This document shows positions 8,045 through 17,260 of a DNA stretch of 64,000 nt, in pieces. Made by a program: the position numbers and the translations under genes. Every line of letters starts with the position of its first letter. Positions within the stretch are counted from its first letter, which is position 1. The stretch covers positions 25,852 through 89,851 of the forward strand of contig NZ_ATLO01000005.1 of assembly GCF_000416235.1 (NCBI RefSeq), read 5' to 3'. The DNA comes from Pseudomonas sp. CFII64. GTDB taxonomy: Bacteria > Pseudomonadota > Gammaproteobacteria > Pseudomonadales > Pseudomonadaceae. Under the pieces are notes generated by a model. It ran no database searches. It had not been told where the DNA came from and was given only the letters and a program-made list of their open reading frames with translations.

Positions 8045-10048
8045 TTACTCAGTGGTGCCCTTGGCGGCCGACAGACGCCAGGGCAAACGACGTCGCAAAC
8101 GTTTCAAACAGCGCCGTAGCTCAGCGGACGAGGTCGTACGCCCTGCATAGCGCTGCGCCTGAAATTCTTCGCAGAAGGCTTCGATCAGCTCCGCGTGTTC
8201 GGGCAGCGACAACCCGGCACGCCGGGCGAATTCCTCAACTCCTTCGCTTGGCATGCGCCGTAATCCGCGCCGCGCCAGCAAACGCTCGAAAGCATTGAAC
8301 AGACGAAGTTGCGAGTCGCTTTCACGCTGCCATGGCTTGAAAATCCACAGCGCAACCAACGCGAGTGCCAAGCCGGCCGCGCCAATAAACGCCGGAGCTT
8401 CCAGGCCGGAGAACCAGCGATTGAACACTTGCAGCTGTTGTTGCCCCTGATAACCAAGGACCCAGCGCTGCCAGCCGTAGTTCAAATTATCCCAACTCAA
8501 GCGCAGGCCATTGATCCACGGCACGTTGCGATAGCGCAGCGCCGACATGGGCGAGTCTTCGAGAAACGCCTCGTCGGCGGCCAGCGCCTGCTCCAGCCCT
8601 TGTTCGATACGTTGCGGGGCCACCGCAGCGGTCGGATCGACGCTGCGCCAGCCAATGCCCGGTTGCCAGTATTCGACCCAGGCGTGGGCGTCGAACTGGC
8701 GCACGGTCAGGTAATTGCCGTCGGGGTTCAGCTCGCCGCCCTGATAACCCGCCACCACCCGCGCCGGAATCCCGGCTGCGCGCAGGACGAAGGTCATGGC
8801 CCCGGCGTAATGCGCACAGAAGCCGCGGCGGCTGTCGAACAGGAAACTGTCGATGCTCTCCGGCCCCAACGTCGGCGGCTTGAGGGTGTAATGAAACGAC
8901 TCACGGCTGAAATAACCGAGCATCGCGTCGACCAGTGCGTCGGGTTTGGGATGGCTGCGCAGCAGGTCACTGGCCCATTGCCGCGCCTGGGGATTGCCCT
9001 TGGGCGGAAGTTGCAGGTCCTGGCGCTGGATATTGTCACTGAGTTGCCCATCGCGGGTCGCGTCCGGCCAGGAATTGACGCTATACAGCAATGACTGCTC
9101 CACCGGGCGTCGGCGTTGCAGGCGGAAGTCACTCATCTGGCGCACGTCCGGCAGGCTGCTCTCGCCGACGTCCAGGGTCGACAGCCAGGGACGCCCGCTG
9201 GGTTCCATGACAATGCTGTAACTCACGGCTTCGCCATGTTTTTGCCATTGCGGCAGCTGTACCGTTTGCGCGCGCCCGGCCTGGGACCAGCGCCGACCGT
9301 CGAACTGCTCAAGGGTCAGCGAGCGCCAGTACAACTGATTACGCGCCGGTATCGCGCCGTCGAAACTGGCGCGAAAGACCAGCGCGGCGGATTTGCTCAA
9401 TTCCGCGATATCCCCCGGTGCCATGCTGTCGGAAAGCCCGGTGAGGGCCTTGTTACTCGGTTGCGGCAACGACCACAGCGGTTCCAGCCGGGGAAAGAAC
9501 AGAAACAGCACCAGCATCAAGGGCACCGCTTGCAGCAACAATTTGAGCGCCAGCTTGAGGCTGTTGGCGGGGTTGCCCGGCGCATCGGTCTGCTGCAAAC
9601 CGATCAGCGCGGCCAGCAGCGTGCTGACCGGCAACAGCGTGAAGGCCGCCCACAGCAGGCTGTCTTCAAACAGATAACCCACCACCACGCAGAAAAAGCC
9701 GAGAAAGATCAGCACCAGCGCATCACGACGAGTGTGCATTTCCAGCATTTTCAGGATGAACGCGGCAATCAACAGCGCCGCGCCGGCATCCAGTCCGACC
9801 AGACTGCCTCGGGCCAGATACACGCCGCCCGCCGTGCCCACCAGCAAGCCCGACTTGACCCAGGTGCCGGGAGGCCGCACACGCATGCGAAAAATCTGCA
9901 CGCGCCACAGGCTGCACGCCAGCCACAGCCCAAGGATCGACCACGGCACATGGGTAATGAACGGCACGATCACCAAGGCCTGCGCCAGCAGCAACCACAT
10001 CAGGCTGCCCCGGGGAATCGGCTGACTCAGCGCCGAATCAGCCTTCAT
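8045..10048 (-). CDS. tgpA: TgpA-type membrane transglutaminase-like protein (DUF3488)
   Basis: 667 residues: a cluster of membrane helices at the N-terminus (about 15-190), a large periplasmic transglutaminase-core domain, then a last membrane helix and a cytoplasmic DUF4129-type tail. The catalytic triad is visible as Cys in RRGFCAHYAGAM, His in FDAHAWVEYW and Asp in SVDPTAAV. P. aeruginosa TgpA has been reported to be essential, but its substrate is unknown. The true start is the ATG at 10048, which overlaps the stop of the DUF58 gene by four bases (ATGA). It works with the upstream MoxR ATPase and DUF58 protein, a widely conserved trio. Confidence 0.9.
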   Translation of the reverse strand: MKADSALSQPIPRGSLMWLLLAQALVIVPFITHVPWSILGLWLACSLWRVQIFRMRVRPPGTWVKSGLLVGTAGGVYLARGSLVGLDAGAALLIAAFILKMLEMHTRRDALVLIFLGFFCVVVGYLFEDSLLWAAFTLLPVSTLLAALIGLQQTDAPGNPANSLKLALKLLLQAVPLMLVLFLFFPRLEPLWSLPQPSNKALTGLSDSMAPGDIAELSKSAALVFRASFDGAIPARNQLYWRSLTLEQFDGRRWSQAGRAQTVQLPQWQKHGEAVSYSIVMEPSGRPWLSTLDVGESSLPDVRQMSDFRLQRRRPVEQSLLYSVNSWPDATRDGQLSDNIQRQDLQLPPKGNPQARQWASDLLRSHPKPDALVDAMLGYFSRESFHYTLKPPTLGPESIDSFLFDSRRGFCAHYAGAMTFVLRAAGIPARVVAGYQGGELNPDGNYLTVRQFDAHAWVEYWQPGIGWRSVDPTAAVAPQRIEQGLEQALAADEAFLEDSPMSALRYRNVPWINGLRLSWDNLNYGWQRWVLGYQGQQQLQVFNRWFSGLEAPAFIGAAGLALALVALWIFKPWQRESDSQLRLFNAFERLLARRGLRRMPSEGVEEFARRAGLSLPEHAELIEAFCEEFQAQRYAGRTTSSAELRRCLKRLRRRLPWRLSAAKGTTE

Positions 10049-11028
10049 GGCCGAGTACCGTAAAGCGCCAGAGCGCGCAGGCAGGCTTCGCGGTGCACTT
10101 CGCCGCTGTCCATTGGTGAAAGAAAACCCGGCAGACGCAGGGCAAATGGCTGATGACGCCGGGACAGGATCACCACCCAATAGCACAGCCGCGACAGGCG
10201 ATCTTCGATATCACCGCCCAGCGCCATGAAATCCAGGCACAGGTCGTGGCCGCTCAAGTCCGTGAAATCCTTGACCAGCAGACCTTGCCCTCGGGACCAG
10301 GCCTTCCAGTGCATGCGCCGACGATTGTCGCCAGGCTGATAAGGCCGCAGGCCATGATAATCGTCCACGCCCGGCCGCTGAGTCGCTTCGCCTTCATCGT
10401 CGGCGTGGGGCTGAACGCCTTTGAGCAGCGGCATCGCCCCGCCAATCGGCCGGGGAAACACCAACGCGGTCTGTTCCAGGTCAAGCCAGCTCCACGCCCG
10501 CAGCAGACTCAAGGGGAATACGCTTTCGACCCGCAGACGCGGCGCGCGCAACCAGCCGCGATTTTCCGCAGGCAACGTCAGCTCGATCTCGACCAGGCCG
10601 TCGGCCATGACATCGACCTGCTGCAACTGGCTGGCGTCCCAACCCACGGCAATGGCTTGGCGGCTATGCCCGGCGCTTTCCAGGCGCAAGCGCAAGTGCA
10701 CGGCCTCACCGACGAACACCGAGCGTGCCACGCCGGCGCTGAGAATCAGCCCGCTGACGTTGCGGTAGGTGTGCAAGATGCCCAGCACACTCATGGACAT
10801 CAGCAGGAAGGTCAGGCCATACGCCAGACTGTTCTGGTAGTTGATCGCGACCAGCAACATCAAAAACAGCACCAGCGCGAACGTACCCCCGGTGCGTGTG
10901 GGCATGATGAAGATGCGCCGGTGATCGAGGGTGACGCGTGGCGCCGGGGGAATTCGCCGGGACAGCCAGCGTTGCCAGATCGGTTTGAGCTGTTCGATCA
11001 AAGCACCGGCACCTCGCGCAATAGCCAC
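10045..11028 (-). CDS. DUF58 domain-containing membrane protein
   Basis: 327 residues. Two membrane helices lie at about 45-85 (FALVLFLMLLVAINYQNSLAYGLTFLLMSMSVLGIL), followed by a DUF58 region containing GVDDYHGLRPYQPGDNRRRMHWKAWSRGQGLLVKDF, the family's most conserved segment (LRxYxxGDxxRxIxWK). It resembles the von Willebrand-A-type partner of MoxR ATPases. The start is uncertain: the longest frame begins at a GTG (11028), overlapping moxR by 31 bp, while a TTG at 11001 overlaps the moxR stop as TTGA and would make a tighter coupling. Function is inferred from the conserved moxR-DUF58-tgpA operon. Confidence 0.9.
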   Translation of the reverse strand: MAIARGAGALIEQLKPIWQRWLSRRIPPAPRVTLDHRRIFIMPTRTGGTFALVLFLMLLVAINYQNSLAYGLTFLLMSMSVLGILHTYRNVSGLILSAGVARSVFVGEAVHLRLRLESAGHSRQAIAVGWDASQLQQVDVMADGLVEIELTLPAENRGWLRAPRLRVESVFPLSLLRAWSWLDLEQTALVFPRPIGGAMPLLKGVQPHADDEGEATQRPGVDDYHGLRPYQPGDNRRRMHWKAWSRGQGLLVKDFTDLSGHDLCLDFMALGGDIEDRLSRLCYWVVILSRRHQPFALRLPGFLSPMDSGEVHREACLRALALYGTRP

Positions 11029-11915
11029 TGGACCAGCGCCCCGCTGCCATGCCCGGTGGATTCGGATCGCTCGCGCAAACGGTGGCCAACGACCGAGGGC
11101 AGCACGGCCTGCACGTCTTCGGGAATCACATAGTCGCGACCGATCAACAGCGCCCAGGCCCGTGCCGCCGACAGAATCGCCAGGCTGGCGCGGGGCGAAA
11201 GCCCGTAGGCGAATTGCGGCTGACTGCGCGTGGCATCCACCAGCCGCAACACGTAATCCACCAACGCATCGCTGGCCCTTCCTTGCCGCGCCTGCGCTTG
11301 CAACAACGCCAGCTCGGCATGGTTGAGCAAGGGTTGCAGGCGCGGCAGCAAATCCCGGCGCGATTCGCCCATGAGCAGGGCTTTTTCCGCCGATTTGGCG
11401 GGATAACCCAGGGAAAGCCGCATGAGGAAGCGATCCAGTTGCGATTCGGGCAAGGCGAAGGTGCCGCCCTGGCTGAACGGGTTCTGGGTCGCGATGACGA
11501 AAAACGGATCGGGCAGCAGGCGCGTCGCGCCCTCGATGGTCACCTGCCCTTCTTCCATGGCTTCGAGCAAGGCGCTCTGGCTTTTGGGCGTGGCGCGATT
11601 GATTTCGTCAGCCAGCACCAGTTCGGCGAAGATCGGCCCAGGATGAAAGGTGAACTGCCCGCTGTCGCGATCAAATACCGATGTGCCGAGAATGTCGCCC
11701 GGGAGCAGGTCCGAGGTGAACTGAATGCGCTGGAAGCTCAAGCCCAACACTTTGGCCAACGTATGGCTGAGCGTGGTCTTGCCCATGCCAGGCAAATCTT
11801 CGATCAATAAATGCCCACCGCCGAGCAGGCACGTCATGGCCAGTCGGACTTGCGGTTCCTTGCCTAGCACCACCTCATTGATGGCGTTGAGGCACTCATC
11901 GAGTTTCCTGCCCAT
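10998..11915 (-). CDS. MoxR-family AAA+ ATPase
   Basis: 305 residues. Walker A is GGGHLLIEDLPGMGKTTL, Walker B LVLADEINRATPKSQSALLEAMEE, sensor 1 VIATQNPF and sensor 2 GLSPRASLAIL. MoxR ATPases act as chaperones that mature protein complexes together with vWA/DUF58 proteins. I chose the ATG at 11915 (MGRKLDECL) because GGAGAG lies about 9 bases upstream; the open frame reaches back to 11951 without such a site. First gene of the moxR-DUF58-tgpA(-CHAD) operon. Confidence 0.92.
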   Translation of the reverse strand: MGRKLDECLNAINEVVLGKEPQVRLAMTCLLGGGHLLIEDLPGMGKTTLSHTLAKVLGLSFQRIQFTSDLLPGDILGTSVFDRDSGQFTFHPGPIFAELVLADEINRATPKSQSALLEAMEEGQVTIEGATRLLPDPFFVIATQNPFSQGGTFALPESQLDRFLMRLSLGYPAKSAEKALLMGESRRDLLPRLQPLLNHAELALLQAQARQGRASDALVDYVLRLVDATRSQPQFAYGLSPRASLAILSAARAWALLIGRDYVIPEDVQAVLPSVVGHRLRERSESTGHGSGALVQWLLREVPVL

Positions 11916-12087
11916 AGAAAAACACTCTCCAGGCGACTGCCTCTGACCCATTGGCGTGCGAACGACGCAACATATGCAGCCACTTTAAGGTCAGCGTAGG
12001 TCGTTTCGCCAGAGCGGGGAGGGAAAAGCTTGGAGATGAGCCGTTTGCAGGCGGTGCGGCGGGGAAAGCCAGGCGTGAAATCCCAAT

Positions 12088-12179
12088 CCGCAGGAGCAAA
12101 TTTATTCGCGTAGGGCCGACACATCCAACAGAGATTCAGCGCCTGAAACATTGCTTCGCGAATAAATTCGCTCCTGCGG
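12088..12179. repeat. REPIN-like inverted repeat, CCGCAGGAGC...TTATTCGCG family
   Basis: Two 23-bp arms in inverted orientation at 12088-12110 (CCGCAGGAGCAAATTTATTC then GCG) and 12157-12179, differing at one position, separated by 46 bp. It fills the gap between moxR and the downstream lipoprotein gene on the same strand. Single diverged copies of the arm occur near 1283 and 6284. Confidence 0.8.
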
Positions 12180-12201
12180 TGAAGGAGCGAATTGAAAAGG
12201 C

Positions 12202-12480
12202 TTATCGCCCGGCGCGGGACTCGCGGATATAGAAGCGCGCTTTTTCGGCTTTGCTGGTACAACCTTCGAAGGCCTCGAATTGCTGCTGGGTCTTGGCACC
12301 GGTCAGCAATGACAGGGCTTTGGAATAGCTGACGGTTCCGGCGAAGCCTTCAGCCTTGGCCAGGTCCAATTCGTGCCAGGCCGAGTCCAGTTGCGTGGCG
12401 CAGCTGTCGCGGTACCCGGTTTTGCCGGCGCAACCTGTTAAAACCAGAGCTAATAATGGCAGGCAGATCCAGGCTTTCAT
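12202..12480 (-). CDS. Small hypothetical lipoprotein (92 aa)
   Basis: 92 residues with a clear lipoprotein signal: MKAWICLPLLALVLTGC, lipobox LTGC, modified Cys17. The mature part (about 75 residues) is helical with four more cysteine or charged clusters (DSCATQLDSAWHELDLAKAEG, EGCTSKAEKARFYIRESRAGR). Two conserved cysteines in the mature part could form a disulphide. The ATG at 12480 has GAGG 8 bases upstream. The frame is open for a further 190 codons upstream, but that part is antisense to the patatin gene and is not coding. Function unknown. Confidence 0.75.
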   Translation of the reverse strand: MKAWICLPLLALVLTGCAGKTGYRDSCATQLDSAWHELDLAKAEGFAGTVSYSKALSLLTGAKTQQQFEAFEGCTSKAEKARFYIRESRAGR

Positions 12481-12660
12481 CGGTGTTACCTCGGGAATAA
12501 GAATCGAATGTGCGAGTTGGACGGTCCGGGCGTTTAAAAGTGCCGTAGAGCCGGGCCGCAAGAGTAACTGTTTTTTTGCCTGCAACAATGCTTCCCAGGC
12601 CGCCCGTGAAGTCCGATCATGCCTATTTGCGCGTAAGAACCATCCCTTCAGGAGCCCGAC

Positions 12661-13719
12661 ATGAAAAAACGCATCGCTTTGGTACTCGGCTCCGGCGGCG
12701 CACGCGGCTATGCGCATATCGGCGTCATCGAAGAATTGGAGCGGCGCGGCTACGACATCGCGTGTATCGCGGGCTGTTCCATGGGGGCGGTGGTCGGCGG
12801 CATCTACGCGGCGGGCAAGTTGCAGCAGTACCGCGCGTGGATCGAAAGCCTGGATTACCTCGATGTGTTGCGTCTGGTGGACGTCAGTTTTCGCCTCGGC
12901 GCCATACGCGGTGAGAAAGTCTTCGGCCAGATCCGGGAAATCGTCGGTGAAATCAATATCGAAGACCTGCGTATCCCTTACACGGCGGTGGCCACTGACC
13001 TGACCAATCAGCAGGAAATCTGGTTCCAGGAAGGTTGCCTGCATCAAGCGATGCGCGCGTCGGCGGCTATCCCCAGTTTATTCACGCCGGTCATGCAGGA
13101 CGGCCGCATGCTGGTGGATGGCGGCTTGCTCAACCCGCTGCCGATTGTCCCCGTGGTGTCCAGCCATTGTGATTTGATCGTCGCGGTGAACCTGAACTCC
13201 ACCAATCAGGGGCATTACCAGTTACCGGTCATCGAACGGCCGCCAGCGGTGAAGAAGCGTTTCGACAGCCTGATCAGCTCATTGGGTTCGCGCTTGCCGT
13301 TTCGCCGCAAGCTGGATACAGCGGGCGGCGATGTCCTGCGCCTGGAGCAGGACAGCCTCAAGTCCCGGGCGGCGACTATTGCCAACCCGTGGCTGGGCGA
13401 AGATTCGGCCGATCCGCAAGGGCAACAACCGGCGGCGGCCCCTCAGGGCGAGAGCGCGCCGAAATCCGCTACCGGTTCGGTCATCATCGATAACGTCGGC
13501 CCCGCCTCGCTGCTGGATCTGATCAACCAGAGCTTCGAGGTCATGCAGACCTCGCTGGCGCAGTACAAGATCGCCGGTTACCCGCCGGACATCCTGATCA
13601 ACGTTCCCAAGCGGGTGTGCCGGTTTTTCGAGTTCTACAAAGCCCCGGAACTCATCGCGCTGGGCCGCGAAATTGCCAGCGATACGCTGGATCGGTATGA
13701 GGCCGAACGTAAGCGCTGA
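12661..13719 (+). CDS. Patatin-like phospholipase (RssA-type)
   Basis: 352 residues. The patatin fold is marked by the oxyanion loop GSGGARGYAHIGVIEEL (about 10-26), the nucleophile elbow GCSMG (Ser41) and the catalytic dyad aspartate in DGGLLNPLPI. A cytoplasmic esterase or phospholipase of the RssA/YchK subfamily. A Pro/Ala-rich insert lies at about 240-270 (DPQGQQPAAAPQGESAPKS), and the C-terminal helical region (LLDLINQSFEVMQTSLAQYKI) is typical of the bacterial subfamily. An AGGAG sequence precedes the ATG. Substrate unknown. Confidence 0.9.
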   Translation: MKKRIALVLGSGGARGYAHIGVIEELERRGYDIACIAGCSMGAVVGGIYAAGKLQQYRAWIESLDYLDVLRLVDVSFRLGAIRGEKVFGQIREIVGEINIEDLRIPYTAVATDLTNQQEIWFQEGCLHQAMRASAAIPSLFTPVMQDGRMLVDGGLLNPLPIVPVVSSHCDLIVAVNLNSTNQGHYQLPVIERPPAVKKRFDSLISSLGSRLPFRRKLDTAGGDVLRLEQDSLKSRAATIANPWLGEDSADPQGQQPAAAPQGESAPKSATGSVIIDNVGPASLLDLINQSFEVMQTSLAQYKIAGYPPDILINVPKRVCRFFEFYKAPELIALGREIASDTLDRYEAERKR

Positions 13720-13726
13720 ATAAACT

Positions 13727-13820
13727 CCGTAGGACCGGCTTTAGCCGGGAGGGCTAAGGTCCTGACGACGGATCTGCTGCGGATGGACTGGCCTCCTCCC
13801 GGCTAAAGCCGGTCCTACGG
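13727..13820. repeat. REPIN: two 26-bp inverted arms (CCGTAGGACCGGCTTTAGCC family)
   Basis: Arms at 13727-13752 and 13795-13820 are perfect inverted copies, starting CCGTAGGACCGGCTTTAGCC and ending GGGAGG, with a 42-bp spacer. It lies between the convergent patatin and kdpE genes, where it could end transcription from both sides. An almost identical element stands at 25055-25148, with spacers sharing TGACGACG and CTGCTGCG. Confidence 0.9.
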
Positions 13821-13849
13821 GATGACCTTATTCCAACGGTGTGTGTTGG

Positions 13850-14539
13850 TTACACCTCCCGCAACCGATACCCAACCCCCGCCTCGGTGACGATAAACCT
13901 CGGCGCGGTCGGGTCGTCGGCGAGTTTTTGGCGCAGATGGCCAACAACGATGCGCAGGTAATGGGTGTCTTCGGTATGGGTCGGGCCCCAGATGTCCTTG
14001 AGCAATTGCTGCTGGGTGATGACCCTGCCCGGATACCGCGCCAGTTGCGCCAGCACCGCGTATTCCTTGCGGGTCAGGCCCACTTCGACGCCGTCCAGCG
14101 ATACCCGACGATAAGCCAGGTCCACGGTCAATGGCCCGAACTGCAAGGCGGCACTTTGCGGTTCGCCACTGGGCGCCTGGCGCAGCAAGGCGCGAATGCG
14201 GGCGAGAAATTCCTGAATACCGAAGGGTTTGGTCACGTAGTCATTGGCACCGCCATCGAGGGCCTCGACTTTCTGTGCTTCGCTGGCGCGCACCGAGAGC
14301 ACCAGCACCGGCACGCCGGACCACTCGCGAAACTCGCGCAGCACCTGCTGGCCGTCCATGTCCGGCAAACCGAGATCCAGCACCAGCAAATCCGGTTTGT
14401 TCAGCGCCGCCTGGCTCAAACCTTCAATGCCGGTCCCGGCCTCAATGACTTTATAACCCTGTGACACGAGGCTGATCCGCAGGAATTTGCGAATCTGCGG
14501 CTCGTCGTCAATCACCAGAATGGTTGCGGTCTGACTCAT
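13850..14539 (-). CDS. kdpE: KdpE, response regulator of the potassium uptake operon
   Basis: 229 residues. Receiver domain (about 1-120) with acidic pair DDEPQIRKF, phospho-acceptor aspartate in LLVLDLGLPDMDG and the lysine in VTKPFGIQE; C-terminal OmpR-type winged helix (RKEYAVLAQLARYPGRVITQQQLLKDIWGP, HYLRIVVGHLRQKL, EAGVGYRL). Phosphorylated by KdpD, it activates kdpFABC in response to low K+ or osmotic stress. Its start overlaps the kdpD stop by four bases (ATGA), so the two are translationally coupled. A tandem TTTACGCC site upstream of kdpF (21860-21881) is its probable target. Confidence 0.96.
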   Translation of the reverse strand: MSQTATILVIDDEPQIRKFLRISLVSQGYKVIEAGTGIEGLSQAALNKPDLLVLDLGLPDMDGQQVLREFREWSGVPVLVLSVRASEAQKVEALDGGANDYVTKPFGIQEFLARIRALLRQAPSGEPQSAALQFGPLTVDLAYRRVSLDGVEVGLTRKEYAVLAQLARYPGRVITQQQLLKDIWGPTHTEDTHYLRIVVGHLRQKLADDPTAPRFIVTEAGVGYRLREV

Positions 14540-17244
14540 GAGTGCCTTGGCGGTGCAGTGGGCGAAATGACCGCCAGACTATCAGACGGCGACTCTATTT
14601 CAGCTTCCGGTTGCGTTTGTAACGGCAGATGCAAGGTGATGCAGGTGCCCTGGCCTTCAATGCCCGGCCCGACGCTGATCCGCCCGCCATGGGCACCGAC
14701 CATGCCCTGACAGATCGCCAGGCCAAGCCCCGTGCCCTGCCCGCCGCGATCACCACGAGCCGCGGTGTAGAACATGTCGAAAATTTTCGCCCGCTCATCT
14801 TCGGGAATCCCCGGTCCTTCATCGCTGACCGAAAAAAACAGTTCGTTGTCAGTGGCACCGGCTTCCAGCTGCAAGCGGCCATTGACCGGTGAAAAGCGCG
14901 CGGCGTTTTCCAGCACATTGACCAGCGCCTGCTCGATCAAAGCCGCATGCACGTAAAGCAGCGGCAGTTCGGCGGGCACCTGGACGCCGACTTGCAGCGA
15001 TGCCAGCACCACGCGCAGACGATTAAGTGCACTGCCGACGATATCCCCAGCCGAGACCCAGTCCCGCGCCAGTTTCAACGCACCGTGCCCCAGCCGGGTC
15101 ATGTCCAGCAGATTCTGGATATAGCGATCCAGGCGCTCGGCTTCGTCGCGGGTGCCTTCCAGCAATTCGCGACGATCCTCCAGCGGAATGGCTTCGCCCA
15201 GCGACAACAGGCTGTCGATGCTGCCGCGCATGGCCGTAAGTGGCGTGCGCAGGTCATGGGACACCGAGGCCAGCAAAGCGCTGCGCAACTGCTCGGTTTC
15301 GCCATGCAGGCGCGCCGCTTCGAGGTCTTCGGCGAGTTGCGCACGGGCCAACGCCTGGGCCAGCGGCTGGCTGAGGGCAGTCAACAAACGACGGCGCTGG
15401 GCAGTGAACGGCTGCCCGACCCGAGGACAAACGCCAAGCAACGCCAATGGGCCTTGTTCGCCGGATAACGGCCACCACCACCAGCGACTGGACGGCAAGG
15501 TACCGGTGCCGTGGCCTGCGGCCTGATCATGCTGCCAGGCCCAATCTGCCGCCGCGCGCTCCGCTTCGGACAATTGCACCGCAGTGCCGCTCGCCACTTT
15601 CCAGCCACCCTCGCCGTCATGTTCGATCAGGCACACGTCCAGCTCGCGCCAGCCATTGAGGTGTTGGCCCGCCGCACTGAGCACGGCTTGCCGATCAGTG
15701 GCCGCCGTCAGTTTGCGCGACAGATCCAGCAGCTCACTGGTTTCTTGCTGGGTGTCGCGCAGGGCCTGCAACTGCCGTCGCTGGCGCGCGGCGAGATTGC
15801 CGGTCAGGGCCGACATCAACAGGAAGAACAGCAAGGTCAGCACGTCTTCTTCTCGCTGAATGCTCAGGGAAAAGTTCGGCGGGATGAATAAAAAGTCATA
15901 GGCCAGAAACGACAAGGCCGCGCAAGCCAATGCCGGCCCGACGCTGCTGCGCACCGCCACCAGCAAAACCGCAGCGAGAAACACCAACGAAATATTCGGC
16001 AACGCCAGCACGCCAGACACCGCCCAGGCCAGCGCACTGGCCAGCACCGTGGCGAGCAGCGCCAGGCCGTAATCGAACCAGATGATAGGTCCCGGCGAAC
16101 GGCTGCGCGGCTGGTCCGGCTGCGGCTCGCTGTCGAGCACACTGACTTCCAGCCCATGGGCTTCGCGCAGCAGCCGCGCCGCCACGCCACCGCCCAGCAA
16201 CCGGCGCCAGAAGCGCGGCCGCGACTGACCCACGAGAATCAGACTGGCGCGGCGTTCGGCGGCATGTTGAATCAAGGTTTTGGCCACTTCTCCCGCGCGC
16301 AGCAGCACCACTTCGCCCCCCAGGCGCTCCGCCAGTTGCTGGGCGTTTTGCAAGCGTGTGCGGGCCTGTTCGTCGAAAGCCCGGCCGTTATCCACATGCA
16401 CCAGGCTCCAGGGCAGATGCCGTCGTTGCGCCACACGACTGGCGTGGCGCACCAGACGTTCGGCATGCACATCGCCATCAATGCCCACCAACAAACGACC
16501 GCGCACTGGCGGCGCGTCGCGGCCCAGTTGCCGATAACCTTGGGCCAGGTCGTCGTCCACTTGCGCGGCAGCGGTCTGCATCGCCAGTTCGCGCAGCGCC
16601 GTGAGGTTGGTCTGGGTGAAAAACGCGTCGATGGCGGCCCGCGCCTGCTCCGGTACGTACACCTTGCCGTCGCGCAGCCGCTCCAGCAATTCCCGGGGCG
16701 GCAGATCGATCAGCACCAGTTCGTAGGCTTCCTGCAAGACCCAGTCCGGCAGTGTCTCGCGAACCTGCACGCCAGTGATGCCGCGCACCTGATCGTTGAG
16801 ACTTTCCAGATGCTGAACATTGACGGTGGTGTAGACGTCGATGCCCGCCGCGAGCAGTTCCTGAATGTCCTGCCAGCGTTTGCTGTGACGACTGCCGGGG
16901 GCGTTGCTGTGGGCCAGTTCGTCGACCAGCACCAGCTTGGGCCTGGGCTTGAGCGCCAGCACACCGTCGAGGTCCATTTCCTCCAGGGTTACGCCCCGGT
17001 ATTGCGAGCGCACCAGCGGTTGTTGCACCAACCCGCCGAGCAAAGCTTCGGTTTCCGCGCGGCCGTGGGTTTCCACCACGCCGGCCAGCACCGTTACGCC
17101 CTGACGCAACTGGGTATGCGCGGCCTGAAGCATGGCGTAGGTCTTGCCCACGCCCGGCGCGGCGCCCAGGAACACTTTGAGACGACCACGCCCGTCCTTG
17201 GGCATATCGGCTAGTAACGCGTCGGCTCGGCCGGAATCACTCAT
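14536..17244 (-). CDS. kdpD: KdpD, potassium/turgor sensor histidine kinase
   Basis: 902 residues, the family's usual length. Order: N-terminal KdpD domain with Walker A (FLGAAPGVGKTYAML), a universal-stress-protein-like domain (about 245-375), four membrane helices (about 395-490), GAF-like region, HisKA with VSHDLRTPLTAMRGS, and an ATPase domain with NVLENAARFSP, DEGPGIPEDE and GTGLGLAICQGM. It phosphorylates KdpE when K+ is low. It is 16 bp downstream of kdpC and overlaps kdpE, so the sensor genes are probably part of the kdpFABC transcript. Confidence 0.96.
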   Translation of the reverse strand: MSDSGRADALLADMPKDGRGRLKVFLGAAPGVGKTYAMLQAAHTQLRQGVTVLAGVVETHGRAETEALLGGLVQQPLVRSQYRGVTLEEMDLDGVLALKPRPKLVLVDELAHSNAPGSRHSKRWQDIQELLAAGIDVYTTVNVQHLESLNDQVRGITGVQVRETLPDWVLQEAYELVLIDLPPRELLERLRDGKVYVPEQARAAIDAFFTQTNLTALRELAMQTAAAQVDDDLAQGYRQLGRDAPPVRGRLLVGIDGDVHAERLVRHASRVAQRRHLPWSLVHVDNGRAFDEQARTRLQNAQQLAERLGGEVVLLRAGEVAKTLIQHAAERRASLILVGQSRPRFWRRLLGGGVAARLLREAHGLEVSVLDSEPQPDQPRSRSPGPIIWFDYGLALLATVLASALAWAVSGVLALPNISLVFLAAVLLVAVRSSVGPALACAALSFLAYDFLFIPPNFSLSIQREEDVLTLLFFLLMSALTGNLAARQRRQLQALRDTQQETSELLDLSRKLTAATDRQAVLSAAGQHLNGWRELDVCLIEHDGEGGWKVASGTAVQLSEAERAAADWAWQHDQAAGHGTGTLPSSRWWWWPLSGEQGPLALLGVCPRVGQPFTAQRRRLLTALSQPLAQALARAQLAEDLEAARLHGETEQLRSALLASVSHDLRTPLTAMRGSIDSLLSLGEAIPLEDRRELLEGTRDEAERLDRYIQNLLDMTRLGHGALKLARDWVSAGDIVGSALNRLRVVLASLQVGVQVPAELPLLYVHAALIEQALVNVLENAARFSPVNGRLQLEAGATDNELFFSVSDEGPGIPEDERAKIFDMFYTAARGDRGGQGTGLGLAICQGMVGAHGGRISVGPGIEGQGTCITLHLPLQTQPEAEIESPSDSLAVISPTAPPRHS

Positions 17245-17260
17245 GGTTGTGGTTGCTCAT

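Noticed and set aside
12481..13047. Upstream extension of the lipoprotein frame at 12202-12480
   Set aside because: The extra 190 codons are antisense to the patatin gene; the lipoprotein signal and ribosome-binding site define the start at 12480.
16156..17214. Plus-strand open frame of 352 codons within kdpD
   Set aside because: Antisense to the KdpD sensor domains, with no start signal.
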